A DNA stretch of 64,000 bases from Massilia forsythiae. Lineage in GTDB: Bacteria; Pseudomonadota; Gammaproteobacteria; Burkholderiales; Burkholderiaceae_D. Location: NCBI RefSeq assembly GCF_012849555.1, contig NZ_CP051685.1:2418001-2482000 (forward strand), read 5' to 3'. The notes beneath the pieces are model-generated. The model was given only the letters and a program-made list of their open reading frames with translations. It did not search any database and was not told where the DNA came from. This document shows, piece by piece, positions 10,676 through 22,784 of this stretch. How positions within the stretch are numbered: position 1 is the first letter of the stretch; every line of letters starts with the position of its first letter. Both the position numbers and the translations under genes were made by a program.

Positions 10676-10806
10676 GACGATCTCCTTCGATTCAATTGTC
10701 CAAATCGTAACGCGTCGCCTGGAAGGTGGTCGCGCAATTGGATGATGCATTTTTGCAATTATGTGTTTACCATGGTGTCTGGTCGTCAACCATGCAGGAA
10801 GCCGCG

Positions 10807-11736
10807 ATGCCGGAACTCGTCGAGACGCACGTCCCCGCTCACCACCACGCCAGCGATTGCCCGAATTGCGGCGCCGTCCTGTCCGGCAAATTCTGTCACG
10901 GCTGCGGCCAGCCGGGCGAACTGCATCCGCCCAGCGCCGGCGAATTCCTGCACGAATTCATCGGTCACTACGTGGCGCTGGAAAGCAAGCTGTGGCGCAC
11001 GCTGCGCCTGCTGGTGCTGAAGCCGGGCGCGCTGACCCGGGAATACCTGGCCGGACGGCGCGTGCGCTACATCGAGCCGCTGCGCGTGTACCTGACCCTG
11101 AGTCTGATCTTCTTCGCCCTGTTCAAGTTCATGGGGGAAGACCACGAGATCGCCGGCATCAAGTTCCACAGCGTCGACGTGGTCAAGATCGATTCCGACA
11201 AGGAGGCACGCTCGTCCGCCAAGGATGTACCGGCCAGGCTGCGCGAGGACATGCGCGCCGAGCTGGCCAGGGACCAAGACTTGAAAGCGCTGCACGACCG
11301 CCATCCGGGCTTGAGCGGCCTGGGCGACAAGCTCGACGCGCGTTTCAGCGGCAGCGACGAGCACAAGCTGAAGGCGGCGTTCTTCGCCTATGCCCCGTAC
11401 GCGGTGTTCGCCTTGATGCCGGTGTTCGCGCTGTACCTGAACTTGCTGTACCTGGGCGCGCGGCGCCGCTACGGCGAACACCTGCTGTTCGCGCTGCACG
11501 CCAACGCCTTCGCCTACCTGATGCTGAGCGTGCTCCTGCTGGTTCCTTCCTTCGTCCCCTGGCTCGGCACGCTGCTGGCGATGTGGCTGGCCTTCTACCT
11601 GCCGCTGGCGATGCGCCGGGTCTATGGCGGCACGCGCCTGGCCACCTTCGCGCGCTGGTTCGTGCTGATGGCGCTGCACCTGGCCAGCGTCCTGGCGGTG
11701 ATCGTCGCCGTATTCTATGTCGCGGCAGGGCATTGA
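10807..11736 (+). CDS. DUF3667-type membrane protein with N-terminal zinc ribbon
   Basis: A 309-residue protein with a Cys4 zinc ribbon near the start (CPNCGAVLSGKFCHGCGQ), a conserved amphipathic stretch LVLKPGALTREYLAGRRVRYIEPLRVYL typical in part of DUF3667 proteins, one hydrophobic segment right after it and about four more in the C-terminal third. The centre is charged and probably cytoplasmic or periplasmic. Function is unknown for the family. I prefer the ATG at 10807, preceded by AGGA, over ATG 10792. It is divergent from the small acidic protein gene and stands before the SOS-controlled nadK. Confidence 0.8.
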   Translation: MPELVETHVPAHHHASDCPNCGAVLSGKFCHGCGQPGELHPPSAGEFLHEFIGHYVALESKLWRTLRLLVLKPGALTREYLAGRRVRYIEPLRVYLTLSLIFFALFKFMGEDHEIAGIKFHSVDVVKIDSDKEARSSAKDVPARLREDMRAELARDQDLKALHDRHPGLSGLGDKLDARFSGSDEHKLKAAFFAYAPYAVFALMPVFALYLNLLYLGARRRYGEHLLFALHANAFAYLMLSVLLLVPSFVPWLGTLLAMWLAFYLPLAMRRVYGGTRLATFARWFVLMALHLASVLAVIVAVFYVAAGH

Positions 11737-11782
11737 CGAGCGGCCGGACTGTACGCTTGCCGGCGGACCGCTTGCCCAACTA

Positions 11783-11802
11783 TACTGTGTGTTTGTACAG
11801 TA
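11783..11802. promoter_or_regulatory. LexA (SOS) box upstream of nadK-recN
   Basis: TACTGTGTGTTTGTACAGTA is a near-perfect palindrome matching the CTGT-N8-ACAG LexA operator. It lies 147 bp before the nadK start. recN, the second gene of the unit, is a classical SOS gene, so LexA control of nadK-recN is very likely. Confidence 0.85.
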
Positions 11803-11949
11803 TTCGCTGAGTTGCGATATGGCAGAAGCCGGACGAATCGGTTAATCTTCCCGTGTCCCCGATCGGGACCGCGCGTCGTATGGGTCTTTCGTTACGTAAA
11901 TCGTGCCCCATATCAGCGTCCGACGCCTTCCATTACTGCCGAGATCCGT

Positions 11950-12852
11950 ATGCCCGCATCGCCTGAACCGCAACAAACTATCGCGCTGGTCGTACGGCAC
12001 AATACGGCCGGCATCGACGAGCCGGTCCGGGCGATCGTCGATTTCCTGCGCGGCGCCGGCTACCGTGCGGTGTTCGAAGCCGAGACCGCCACCCACGTCG
12101 GCGTCGACGGGGTCGAAGCGATGTCCGTGGAACAGATCGGCGAACAGGCGCACACTGCGATCGTGATCGGCGGCGACGGCACCATGCTCGGCATCGCGCG
12201 CCAGCTGGCGCGCTACCATACCCCGCTGATCGGCATCAACCAGGGCCGGCTCGGCTTCATGACCGACATCCCGATCGACCGCATGCTGCCGGCGCTGGGG
12301 GAGATCCTCAACGGCAAGGCCACGGCCGAGGAACGCAGCCTGCTGGAAGCGAGAATACTGCGGGAGGGCAAGCAGATCCATTGCTCGGTGGCGGTCAACG
12401 ACGTGGTGGTGGCGCGCGGCACCGGCGCCGGCATGGCGGAACTGAAGGTGACGGTGGACGGCCAGTTCATGTACAACCAGCGTTCGGACGGCCTGATCGT
12501 CTCCACGCCGACCGGCTCGACCGCGTACGCGCTGTCGGCCGGCGGGCCGCTGCTGCACCCGACCCTGGCCGGTACCGTGCTGGTGCCGATCGCGCCGCAT
12601 GCGCTGTCGAACCGCCCGATCGTGGTGCCGGACACCAGCGAGATCGTGGTCGAAATCATGAACGGGCGCGACATCAGCGTGAACTTCGACATGCAAACCG
12701 TGGCCAGCCTGCAGCACGGTGACCAGATCGTCATTTCCCGTTCGCCCGACACCATCACCTTCCTGCATCCGGAAGGGTGGAGCTATTACCATACGCTGCG
12801 CGAAAAGCTGCACTGGAACGAGTATCCGTCCAGCGACGGCAAGCTCAAGTAA
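11950..12852 (+). CDS. nadK: NAD kinase
   Basis: Phosphorylates NAD to NADP with ATP or polyphosphate in the cytoplasm. The 300-residue protein carries the kinase signature GGDGTMLGIAR near residue 74, NQGRLGFMTDI near 98, the catalytic-loop NDVVVARG near 147 and SDGLIVSTPTGSTAYALSAGGP near 180 (given in parts). The ATG at 11950 fits family length; upstream in-frame sequence reads through the promoter region. It is followed 51 bp later by recN and preceded by an SOS box, so NADP supply appears tied to DNA damage here, as also known in several proteobacteria with this gene pair. Confidence 0.95.
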   Translation: MPASPEPQQTIALVVRHNTAGIDEPVRAIVDFLRGAGYRAVFEAETATHVGVDGVEAMSVEQIGEQAHTAIVIGGDGTMLGIARQLARYHTPLIGINQGRLGFMTDIPIDRMLPALGEILNGKATAEERSLLEARILREGKQIHCSVAVNDVVVARGTGAGMAELKVTVDGQFMYNQRSDGLIVSTPTGSTAYALSAGGPLLHPTLAGTVLVPIAPHALSNRPIVVPDTSEIVVEIMNGRDISVNFDMQTVASLQHGDQIVISRSPDTITFLHPEGWSYYHTLREKLHWNEYPSSDGKLK

Positions 12853-12903
12853 GAAGCCGGGCAGGCCGCACCGGCACCCCATTTTCAGGAGATTCGTATC
12901 TTC

Positions 12904-14568
<1,665 letters not shown>

Positions 14569-14634
14569 AGGCGCCGCGGGCGCGGCTATCGCACCGATCA
14601 AGATTATCAAACCGGCAGCATCGCGGCGGCCACT

Positions 14635-14640
14635 TATAAT
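14635..14640 (+). promoter_or_regulatory. Candidate -10 box for hemH
   Basis: TATAAT, 29 bp before the hemH start and in an AT-rich spot. No good -35 box is visible at the usual distance, so this is a weak call. Confidence 0.35.
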
Positions 14641-14669
14641 GGGATTCCAACCCGTTTACCGCCGCGTCC

Positions 14670-15776
14670 ATGCCATTTCGAAAAGAACCCAGTCCGCCGC
14701 CGCACGGCATTCCCCTTAAAAGCGCCATCGTGCTGGTCAACCTCGGCACCCCGGATGCGCCCACGCGGCCGGCGGTGCGGCGCTACCTGAAACAATTCCT
14801 GTCGGACCCGCGCGTGGTCGAGATTCCGCGCGCGGTGTGGAGCCTGATCCTGCACCTGGCGATCCTGCCGTTCCGCTCCGGCCAGTCGGCCAAGAAATAC
14901 GAGATGGTCTGGACCGGCGAGGGTTCGCCGCTGAAGGTGTACACCGGGCGCCAGGCGGCGCTGCTGCAGGGGGCGCTGGCGGCGCGCGGCCACCGGGACG
15001 TCGACGTCGTCATGGCGATGCGCTACGGTTCTCCGGCGCTGGCGGACGTGCTGGACGAACTCAAGGCGCGCCATGTCGACCGTATCCTGGTGCTGCCGGC
15101 CTATCCGCAGTATTCCGGCACCACCACCGCCTCGATCTGGGATGCGGTGTTCGCCCACTACAAGCGGGTGCGCAACATCCCGGAGCTGCGCCTGGTGAAG
15201 CACTACCACGACCACGCCGCCTACATCGAGGCGCTGGCGCGTTCGGTCGAAACCTACTGGGCGCAACATGGCCGCGGCGACAAGCTGGTGCTCAGTTTTC
15301 ATGGGGTGCCCAAGCGCACGCTGGAACTGGGCGATCCGTATTTCTGCGAATGCCAGAAGACCGGCCGCCTGCTGGCCCGGCGCCTGGGCCTGGGGCCGGA
15401 CCGCTTGATCCTCAGCTTCCAGTCGCGCTTCGGCCGCGCCGAATGGCTGCAGCCGTACACGGCGCCGACCGTGCAGCAACTGGCGCGCGACGGCGTGCGC
15501 CGCATCGACGTGATGTGCCCAGGCTTCACCAGCGATTGCCTGGAGACGCTGGAGGAAATCAACATGGAAGTGCGCCACGATTTCACCTCGAATGGCGGCC
15601 AGGAATATCACTACATTCCCTGCCTGAACGACAATCCCGACTGGATCGACGGCATGGCGGCCATCGTCGAGCAGCACATGCTGGGCTGGCCGACGCGGCT
15701 CGACGGAGAGGCGCGCGAGGTACAAAAGCGCGAGCTGGAAGCCGGCCGCGCGCATGCGGCCCAATTGGGTGCTTGA
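14670..15776 (+). CDS. hemH: Ferrochelatase
   Basis: Inserts ferrous iron into protoporphyrin IX, the last step of protoheme synthesis. The 368-residue protein has [13 protein letters not shown] near residue 14, the substrate loop [15 protein letters not shown] near 145, the catalytic-histidine motif [12 protein letters not shown] near 208 and the late LDCxGFT-like segment, here [17 protein letters not shown]. Length is normal for the proteobacterial enzyme. The gene sits between recN and the heat-shock genes, a common beta-proteobacterial neighbourhood. Confidence 0.97.
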   Translation: MPFRKEPSPPPHGIPLKSAIVLVNLGTPDAPTRPAVRRYLKQFLSDPRVVEIPRAVWSLILHLAILPFRSGQSAKKYEMVWTGEGSPLKVYTGRQAALLQGALAARGHRDVDVVMAMRYGSPALADVLDELKARHVDRILVLPAYPQYSGTTTASIWDAVFAHYKRVRNIPELRLVKHYHDHAAYIEALARSVETYWAQHGRGDKLVLSFHGVPKRTLELGDPYFCECQKTGRLLARRLGLGPDRLILSFQSRFGRAEWLQPYTAPTVQQLARDGVRRIDVMCPGFTSDCLETLEEINMEVRHDFTSNGGQEYHYIPCLNDNPDWIDGMAAIVEQHMLGWPTRLDGEAREVQKRELEAGRAHAAQLGA

Positions 15777-15950
15777 ACGCTTCGATCGGCGCGCCGTCGG
15801 CATGATGGACGCCGCACGTGCACGCGCCCGCGCCACGCGCGACAGGCAGGCCGGCCTGTGCCCCGAGGCCGAGGATGCCGCTGCCGATGCTGGCGGCGCA
15901 TCCTCATGATGGCGCCTGACTGATAGCGCCTGACATCCATGTTAATTCCA

Positions 15951-15980
15951 TTGACAGCCGGTTCGTCCGCCTCCTACACT
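15951..15980 (+). promoter_or_regulatory. Sigma-70-type promoter for the GH12 gene
   Basis: TTGACA (15951-15956), an 18-bp spacer and TACACT (15975-15980) form a good housekeeping promoter. It points to the glucanase gene, whose start is 290 bp further on. Between hemH and here (15777-15950) I see only a 35-codon frame (15802-15909) with no recognisable features. Confidence 0.6.
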
Positions 15981-15986
15981 GGTTCT

Positions 15987-16270
15987 CACCAATGCCAATG
16001 AGCCTGTTGCACGCCGCCTTACCGGGCGGGGAAGCAAGGCCATAAAGAGCGCCGCTGCGATCGGCCGCATGCCGTGCCGGGTGGCGCCGTGTTTGCGTAC
16101 GACACGGTCGTCGCCCCGGACATCCCGGCGCCCCTTGCGCCGGCGGCCGCCAAGCTTTTTCGCCATCAGTCAAACCGTTTTCTTCACGCACTGCCGACCG
16201 TTCCCGGCAATGCGCCGGGCCGCGTGTCGCCTGCGGCCCGGTACCAGGGACGCCATAACGAGGAGACAAC
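15987..16270 (+). other. Long structured 5' leader of the GH12 gene
   Basis: About 280 nt separate the predicted transcription start from the glucanase ATG, without a convincing coding frame. The first part holds a CCGCC-TTACCG-GGCGG hairpin directly followed by GGAAGCAAGGCC, then a second GC-rich region ending GTGCCGGGTGGC. The hairpin plus GGGAAGCAAGGCC order loosely recalls the GGGACGCAAAGCC part of the GEMM-I (cyclic di-GMP) aptamer, but the GGCAAACC partner is not seen. A regulatory RNA is possible; a specific class is not established. Confidence 0.3.
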
Positions 16271-16999
16271 ATGCACCATACGCTTCGCGCCGCCGCGCTG
16301 TTGCTGGCCGCCGCTACCACCACCTTGTCCGCGCAGGCGGCCTCTTGGTCGTCGTCGGACCAGTACGGCAGCACCACCATCGGCGCCTACAACTTCAACA
16401 ACGACGTCTGGGGTGCCGGGGCCGGGCCGCAAACGATCTGGGCCAATTCGGTGGCGGACTGGGGCGTCTGGTCGAACCAGCCGAACACGGGCGGCATCAA
16501 GTCGTATCCGCACGTGACCTACCGGGTCGGGCGCGCGCTGAGCGCATTGACGCGCCTGACGTCGACCGTGAGCGCCACCACGCCCGCGGGCGGCGCCTGG
16601 GAATCGACCTACGACATCTGGGACACCAACAACGCCTACGAGATCATGCTGTGGCTGAACTACACCGGCACCGCCGCCGGCTGCGGCAACGTCAAGCCGA
16701 TCTCGTACAACTGGACCGCCGCCGGCTGCGCCATTCCGGTGTACAGCAACGTATCCGTGGGCGGCGCCACCTGGAACGTCTACCGCGGCAGCAACGGCGG
16801 CAACCAGGTGTTCTCGCTGCTGCGCACGTCGAAGTCGAACAATACGACGGTGGACATCCTGGCCATCCTGAAATACCTGCAGAACCAGGGCTGGATGGGC
16901 AACATCACGGTGGGCGACGTCCAGTACGGCTTCGAGATCACGTCCTCGGCCGGCGGCATGGATTTCGCCGCGCGTAATTTTTCCGTGACGGCCAACTAG
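16271..16999 (+). CDS. Secreted glycoside hydrolase family 12 endoglucanase
   Basis: A 242-residue exported beta-glucanase with the GH12 beta-jellyroll fold, cutting beta-1,4-glucan or xyloglucan outside the cell. A signal peptide ends after TTTLSAQA. The two catalytic glutamates are recognisable: the nucleophile E124 in NAYEIMLWLNY and the acid/base E222 in VQYGFEITSSAGG. Aromatic residues line the cleft (WSNQPNTGG, YPHVTY). C138 and C153 could form a disulfide. A good GAGGAG site precedes the ATG. No carbohydrate-binding module or secretion partner is adjacent. The long leader suggests post-transcriptional control. Whether xyloglucan or cellulose is preferred cannot be told. Confidence 0.85.
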   Translation: MHHTLRAAALLLAAATTTLSAQAASWSSSDQYGSTTIGAYNFNNDVWGAGAGPQTIWANSVADWGVWSNQPNTGGIKSYPHVTYRVGRALSALTRLTSTVSATTPAGGAWESTYDIWDTNNAYEIMLWLNYTGTAAGCGNVKPISYNWTAAGCAIPVYSNVSVGGATWNVYRGSNGGNQVFSLLRTSKSNNTTVDILAILKYLQNQGWMGNITVGDVQYGFEITSSAGGMDFAARNFSVTAN

Positions 17000-17040
17000 C
17001 ACACGCGGTCCTGGCCGGTGTTGCCAGACCGGCTGTAGCC

Positions 17041-17063
17041 GGCGCCGGACCGATTCCGGCGCC
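17041..17063 (+). terminator. Strong hairpin downstream of the GH12 gene
   Basis: GGCGCCGGA-CCGAT-TCCGGCGCC is a perfect 9-bp stem with a 5-nt loop, 41 bp after the glucanase stop. The following sequence is only moderately T-rich, so termination may be Rho-assisted. Confidence 0.55.
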
Positions 17064-17227
17064 TTCGATTGCGCGCAGGCCGCGCTTCTTGCCTTGGCGT
17101 GACAACGCCGCCCCAATCCCGGTGCTTCCCGATCCGGCTGTTAAAATGGCATGTTTTGTGGCGCTGTGCCAAGTTCCGTCAGGCGAGTCCACGTCCTGCA
17201 GTCTTCATGAGCGTTTGAACAATTCCC

Positions 17228-17255
17228 CTTGAAACTGTAGGAGATCGCCTTATAT
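17228..17255 (+). promoter_or_regulatory. Sigma-32 heat-shock promoter of grpE
   Basis: CTTGAAA (17228-17234), 13 bp, then CCTTATAT (17248-17255), close to the sigma-32 consensus CTTGAAA and CCCCATNT. It lies about 70 bp before the grpE start. No CIRCE inverted repeat is visible. Confidence 0.75.
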
Positions 17256-17324
17256 GGGGGCTTGTGAGATAACCAAGGCAATGTCGCCTTGTCAGTCAAG
17301 TCCTTGATTTCAGGAGTTTTTTCG

Positions 17325-17867
17325 ATGCAAGACCAAGAAAACCAAGAGATGGCCAATCAGCCGCAAGGCGATGATGCCGCCCAGGCGCAAACTGTTTCGG
17401 CAGCCGAGCCGGGCCTGGAAGAACAACTGAGCGCGACCGAAGCCAAGCTGGCCGAGATGCATGATGCTTTCATGCGCGCCAAGGCCGATGGCGAAAACAT
17501 CCGCCGCCGCGCCCAGGAAGACGTCAGCAAGGCCCACAAGTTTGCGATCGAAAGCTTCGCCGAAGCCATGGTGCCGGTGCGCGACAGCCTCGAGATGGCG
17601 CTGAAGGTCGAGGCAGCCACCGTCGATTCGATCAAGGAAGGCGTCGAGATGACGCTCAAGCAGTTGACCACCGCATTCGAGAAGAACCGCCTGGTCGAGG
17701 TGATGCCGCAGGCCGGCGACAAGCTGGACCCGAACAAGCACCAGGCCGTGGCCGTGGTGCCGTCCGAGCAGGAAGCGAATACCGTGGTGACGGTGCTGCA
17801 AAAGGGCTACATGATCGCCGACCGCCTGCTGCGCCCGGCCATCGTGACCGCTGCGGCACCGAAATAA
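17325..17867 (+). CDS. grpE: Nucleotide exchange factor GrpE
   Basis: The homodimeric exchange factor that releases ADP from DnaK in the cytoplasm. The 180-residue protein has a charged N-terminus, a long coiled-coil helix (about residues 30-90, with [20 protein letters not shown]) and the C-terminal beta domain with [13 protein letters not shown] and [21 protein letters not shown] (in parts), diagnostic for GrpE. The ATG at 17325 follows a CAGGAG site; an in-frame start at 17289 lies before it. dnaK follows 93 bp later with its own sigma-32 promoter in the gap. Confidence 0.96.
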   Translation: MQDQENQEMANQPQGDDAAQAQTVSAAEPGLEEQLSATEAKLAEMHDAFMRAKADGENIRRRAQEDVSKAHKFAIESFAEAMVPVRDSLEMALKVEAATVDSIKEGVEMTLKQLTTAFEKNRLVEVMPQAGDKLDPNKHQAVAVVPSEQEANTVVTVLQKGYMIADRLLRPAIVTAAAPK

Positions 17868-17892
17868 ATGTTGCACGAGAGCTGAACAAGCT

Positions 17893-17920
17893 CTTGAAAG
17901 CAAGCGCTATTTCCCAATAT
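17893..17920 (+). promoter_or_regulatory. Sigma-32 heat-shock promoter of dnaK
   Basis: CTTGAAA (17893-17899), 13 bp, then CCCAATAT (17913-17920), an excellent sigma-32 match. It sits between grpE and dnaK, 40 bp before the dnaK start, so dnaK can be induced independently of grpE. Confidence 0.8.
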
Positions 17921-17960
17921 TCGACACATCTGAAAACTGAGTACTAAAAAGGAAAATATT

Positions 17961-19901
<1,941 letters not shown>

Positions 19902-19942
19902 TCCGTCCTCATGCGGGACCGCCATCGAGGCGGCCCCGTTGC

Positions 19943-19990
19943 ACCGAGCCGAGCCGATGCGACCCCAGGGTGCTCCGGCTCGGTTTTTTT
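19943..19990 (+). terminator. Intrinsic terminator after dnaK
   Basis: ACCGAGCC pairs with GGCTCGGT across a 26-nt loop region that can itself fold, followed by seven T. It separates dnaK from dnaJ, which starts 200 bp later; no clear sigma-32 promoter is seen before dnaJ, though GTATACT at about 20078 could serve as a -10 box. Confidence 0.8.
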
Positions 19991-20189
19991 GCAAGATGCG
20001 GTAGGCCGGGAGCGTTTGGCACGCCGCGTGCGCGTTGTATTTCTGATGGGCATGCGCAAGCCCGAGTTGCTCACTGTATACTCGACCCTTTTGGACTGTG
20101 CGCGCCGGCCGGAACCGCTGCCACCACGACGGGGTTTCGGTCCACTTACAGTTCGTCCAGTAAAGTAGATAACAGCAAGGTGCCGACAA

Positions 20190-21317
20190 ATGGCAAAGCG
20201 TGATTTTTACGAGATCCTCGGGGTCGCGAAAAGTGCATCGGAAGATGACATCAAGAAGGCTTATCGCAAGCTCGCGATGAAGTACCACCCCGACCGCAAT
20301 CCCGACAACAAGGAAGCGGAAGAGAAGTTCAAGGAGGTGAAGGAAGCCTACGAGATGCTGACCACACCGGAAAAACGCGAGGCGTACGACCGCTACGGTC
20401 ACGCCGGCGTCGATCCGAACATGGGCGGCGGCGGCGGTTTCGGCGCGGGCGGCTTCGGCGATGCCTTCGGCGATATCTTCGGCGACATCTTCGGCGGTGG
20501 CGCCCGTCGCGGCGGCGGCGGCGGCCCGCAGGTGTACCGCGGCGCCGACCTGCGCTACAACCTCGAGATCACGCTCGAGCAGGCCGCGGGCGGCTTCGAC
20601 ACCACCATCCGCGTGCCGAGCTGGGACAAGTGCGACACCTGCCACGGCAGCGGCGCCAAGCCGGGCACCTCGCCGGTCACCTGCACCACCTGCGCCGGCC
20701 ACGGCCAGGTGCGCATGCAGCAGGGTTTCTTCTCGATCCAGCAGACCTGCCCGAAGTGCCACGGCAGCGGCAAGATCATCCCGGAACCGTGCGCGGCCTG
20801 CGGCGGCGCCGGACGCATCAAGCGCAACAAGACGCTGGAAGTCAAGATCCCGGCCGGTATCGACAACGGCATGCGCATCCGCTCCTCGGGCAACGGCGAG
20901 CCGGGCACCAACGGCGGGCCGCCGGGCGATTTGTATGTCGAGATCCACATCAAGCCGCACGAAGTCTTCCAGCGCGAAGGCGACGACCTGCACTGCGAGA
21001 TGCCGATCTCATTCATGCAGGCGGCGCTGGGCGGCGAGATCGAAGTGCCGACCCTGGCCGGCAAGGTCTCCTTCACCATTCCCGAAGGCACGCAGACCAG
21101 CAAGACCTTCCGCCTGAAGGGCAAGGGCATCAAGGGCGTGCGCTCGGGCTACTCGGGCGACCTGTTCTGCCACGTGGTGGTCGAGACCCCGGTGAAACTG
21201 ACCGACAAGCAGAAGGACCTGCTGCGCGAATTCGATCGCCTGACGGTCGAGGGCGGCGCCAAGCACAGCCCGCAGAGCAAGGGCTGGATGGACAAAGTGA
21301 AGGACTTCTTCGAGTAA
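20190..21317 (+). CDS. dnaJ: Chaperone protein DnaJ (Hsp40)
   Basis: The co-chaperone that delivers substrates to DnaK and stimulates its ATPase. The 375-residue protein has the J domain with HPD in [11 protein letters not shown] near residue 33, a Gly/Phe-rich linker (about 75-115), and four CxxCxGxG zinc-finger repeats between about 148 and 212 ([32 protein letters not shown]), then the C-terminal peptide-binding domains. Class A DnaJ, complete. It has its own terminator. Confidence 0.98.
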   Translation: MAKRDFYEILGVAKSASEDDIKKAYRKLAMKYHPDRNPDNKEAEEKFKEVKEAYEMLTTPEKREAYDRYGHAGVDPNMGGGGGFGAGGFGDAFGDIFGDIFGGGARRGGGGGPQVYRGADLRYNLEITLEQAAGGFDTTIRVPSWDKCDTCHGSGAKPGTSPVTCTTCAGHGQVRMQQGFFSIQQTCPKCHGSGKIIPEPCAACGGAGRIKRNKTLEVKIPAGIDNGMRIRSSGNGEPGTNGGPPGDLYVEIHIKPHEVFQREGDDLHCEMPISFMQAALGGEIEVPTLAGKVSFTIPEGTQTSKTFRLKGKGIKGVRSGYSGDLFCHVVVETPVKLTDKQKDLLREFDRLTVEGGAKHSPQSKGWMDKVKDFFE

Positions 21318-21325
21318 GTCCGCAG

Positions 21326-21361
21326 ACCGCTGAACGGCGAAAGCCTTCGGCGGTTTTTTTT
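21326..21361 (+). terminator. Intrinsic terminator after dnaJ
   Basis: ACCGCTGAA pairs with TTCGGCGGT (one G-T pair), followed by a run of seven or eight T, 9 bp after the dnaJ stop. Confidence 0.85.
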
Positions 21362-21370
21362 GACTCACGC

Positions 21371-21485
21371 CGTCGTCCCCGCGAAGGCGGGGACCCATAC
21401 ACACTCAAAAGACCAAATTTACATCTGCATCACCCATGTGCGATTTGGAGGCGATGCATGGGTTCCCGCCTCCGCGGGAACGACG
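21371..21485. repeat. REPIN between dnaJ and the carbonic anhydrase gene
   Basis: A forward REP (21371-21400, CGTCGTCCCCGCGAAGGCGG and ACCCATAC) and an inverted REP (21456-21485) flank 55 bp of unrelated sequence. The right REP ends only 27 bp before the carbonic anhydrase ATG. Confidence 0.85.
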
Positions 21486-21512
21486 TGGCAGCAAACGAAA
21501 CAAAGGAAACAC

Positions 21513-22187
21513 ATGAACGAAAGCACAGGCGTCACCGCCGCAGAACTCTTCGAACGCAACCGCAAATGGGCCGCGTCGATGATCGACAAGAACCCGGATT
21601 TCTTCAAGTCGCTGGCGGCGCAGCAAGCGCCGGAATACCTGTGGATCGGCTGCTCCGACAGCCGCGTCCCGGCCAACGAACTGCTGGGCATGGCACCGGG
21701 CGAGCTGTTCGTCCACCGCAACATCGCCAACGTGGTGGTGCACTCCGACCTGAACGCCTTGACCGTGCTGCAGTTCGCGATCGACGTGCTGAAGGTCAAG
21801 CACATCATCATCTGCGGCCACTATGGCTGCTCGGGCGTGCAGGCGGCGCTGATGAACACCCGCGTCGGCCTGGCCGACAACTGGCTGCGCCACGTGCGCG
21901 ATGTGCACGACAAGCACGCCCAGTACCTCGGCAACGTGGCCGGCGCGGTCGCCGCCAAGCGCCTGGTCGAACTCAACGTGGCCGAGCAGGTCATCAACGT
22001 GGCGCAGACCACCGTCGTGCGCGATGCCTGGGAACGCGGACAGCCGCTGACCATCCACAGCTGGGTGTACGGCCTGCAGGACGGCCTGCTGCGCGACCTC
22101 GGCATCACCGTCAGCAGCCACGAGGAAATCGCGCCGAAGCTGGAATCGGTGCTGGCCGGTTACCGCGAAGGCGGGGAACGCAAGTGA
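21513..22187 (+). CDS. can: Beta-class carbonic anhydrase
   Basis: Interconverts carbon dioxide and bicarbonate in the cytoplasm, supplying bicarbonate to carboxylases. The 224-residue protein has the zinc ligands C47, H103 and C106 with the D49-R51 dyad (IGCSDSRVPA and CGHYGCSGVQ), as in the E. coli Can type. The ATG at 21513 follows an AAAGGAA site. It ends in a GTGA overlap with the MazG-like gene. No separate promoter is obvious: a terminator and a REPIN fill the space after dnaJ, so transcription must start within the repeat or read through. Confidence 0.95.
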   Translation: MNESTGVTAAELFERNRKWAASMIDKNPDFFKSLAAQQAPEYLWIGCSDSRVPANELLGMAPGELFVHRNIANVVVHSDLNALTVLQFAIDVLKVKHIIICGHYGCSGVQAALMNTRVGLADNWLRHVRDVHDKHAQYLGNVAGAVAAKRLVELNVAEQVINVAQTTVVRDAWERGQPLTIHSWVYGLQDGLLRDLGITVSSHEEIAPKLESVLAGYREGGERK

Positions 22188-22648
22188 GTTCGTCCGGGCC
22201 GTACGGCGCGGCTGAGGCGGTGCCGCAGGCCGGCGCCCGGCAAGTCGGCGCCCAGCAGGCCCAAGCGGCCGAACCGGCCGTGGGCATGCAGCCCGGCGGC
22301 GAGCTGGAGCAGCTGCGCGGCATCGTGCGCGCGTTCGTCGACGAGCGCGACTGGGACCAGTTCCACTCGCCCCGGAACCTGGCGGCGGCGCTGACGGTCG
22401 AGGCGGCCGAGCTGCTGGAACACTTCCAGTGGCTGCAACACGGCCGGCCCGACGAACTGGGCGCTGCCAAACTCGCCGAGGTGCGCCACGAGATGGCGGA
22501 CGTGCTGGTGTACCTGGTGCGCCTGGCCGACAAGCTCGACGTCGACCTGCTGGCCGCGGTGCAGGATAAGATGGTGCTCAACCGCGCCAAGTACCCGGCC
22601 GACCAGGTGCGCGGCGATGCGCGCAAGTACCACGAATACAAGCGGTAG
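22184..22648 (+). CDS. MazG-like nucleotide pyrophosphohydrolase
   Basis: A 154-residue all-alpha NTP pyrophosphatase of the MazG/dCTPase superfamily, expected to cleave non-canonical or excess nucleoside triphosphates. The domain from about residue 40 shows the metal-binding pattern: FHSPRNLAAALTVEAAELLEHF (E-x2-E, in parts), later EVRHEMADVLVYLVRLAD (E-x3-D), and the conserved K/Y-rich tail NRAKYPADQVRGDARKY. The GTG at 22184 overlaps the can stop codon (GTGA); an in-frame ATG at 22286 would remove a low-complexity Ala/Gln-rich lead and is a possible alternative. Substrate unknown. Confidence 0.85.
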   Translation: MSSSGPYGAAEAVPQAGARQVGAQQAQAAEPAVGMQPGGELEQLRGIVRAFVDERDWDQFHSPRNLAAALTVEAAELLEHFQWLQHGRPDELGAAKLAEVRHEMADVLVYLVRLADKLDVDLLAAVQDKMVLNRAKYPADQVRGDARKYHEYKR

Positions 22649-22714
22649 CCGGACGCTTCATCTCCACGATGGCTGCCGGCGCTGCCCGGAAAATCACGGT
22701 CGTTACCGATGCGG

Positions 22715-22759
22715 GTAGGGTGGACGTGGCCGGCGAGGCGGCTCCGCCGTCCACCCTAC
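22715..22759. repeat. 45-bp GTAGGGTGG palindromic repeat, copy A
   Basis: A long imperfect palindrome with ends GTAGGGTGGACG and CGTCCACCCTAC around a GC-rich centre. The reverse complement matches the repeat at 36105-36149 at 42 of 45 positions. It lies between two convergent genes and could form a bidirectional hairpin. Confidence 0.75.
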
Positions 22760-22784
22760 GCCATCCGCGACGCCGACGCAAAGA

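Noticed and set aside
15802..15909. A 35-codon frame after hemH
   Set aside because: High GC3 but only Ala/Arg/Asp-rich with no ribosome binding site; GC-rich noise is as likely.
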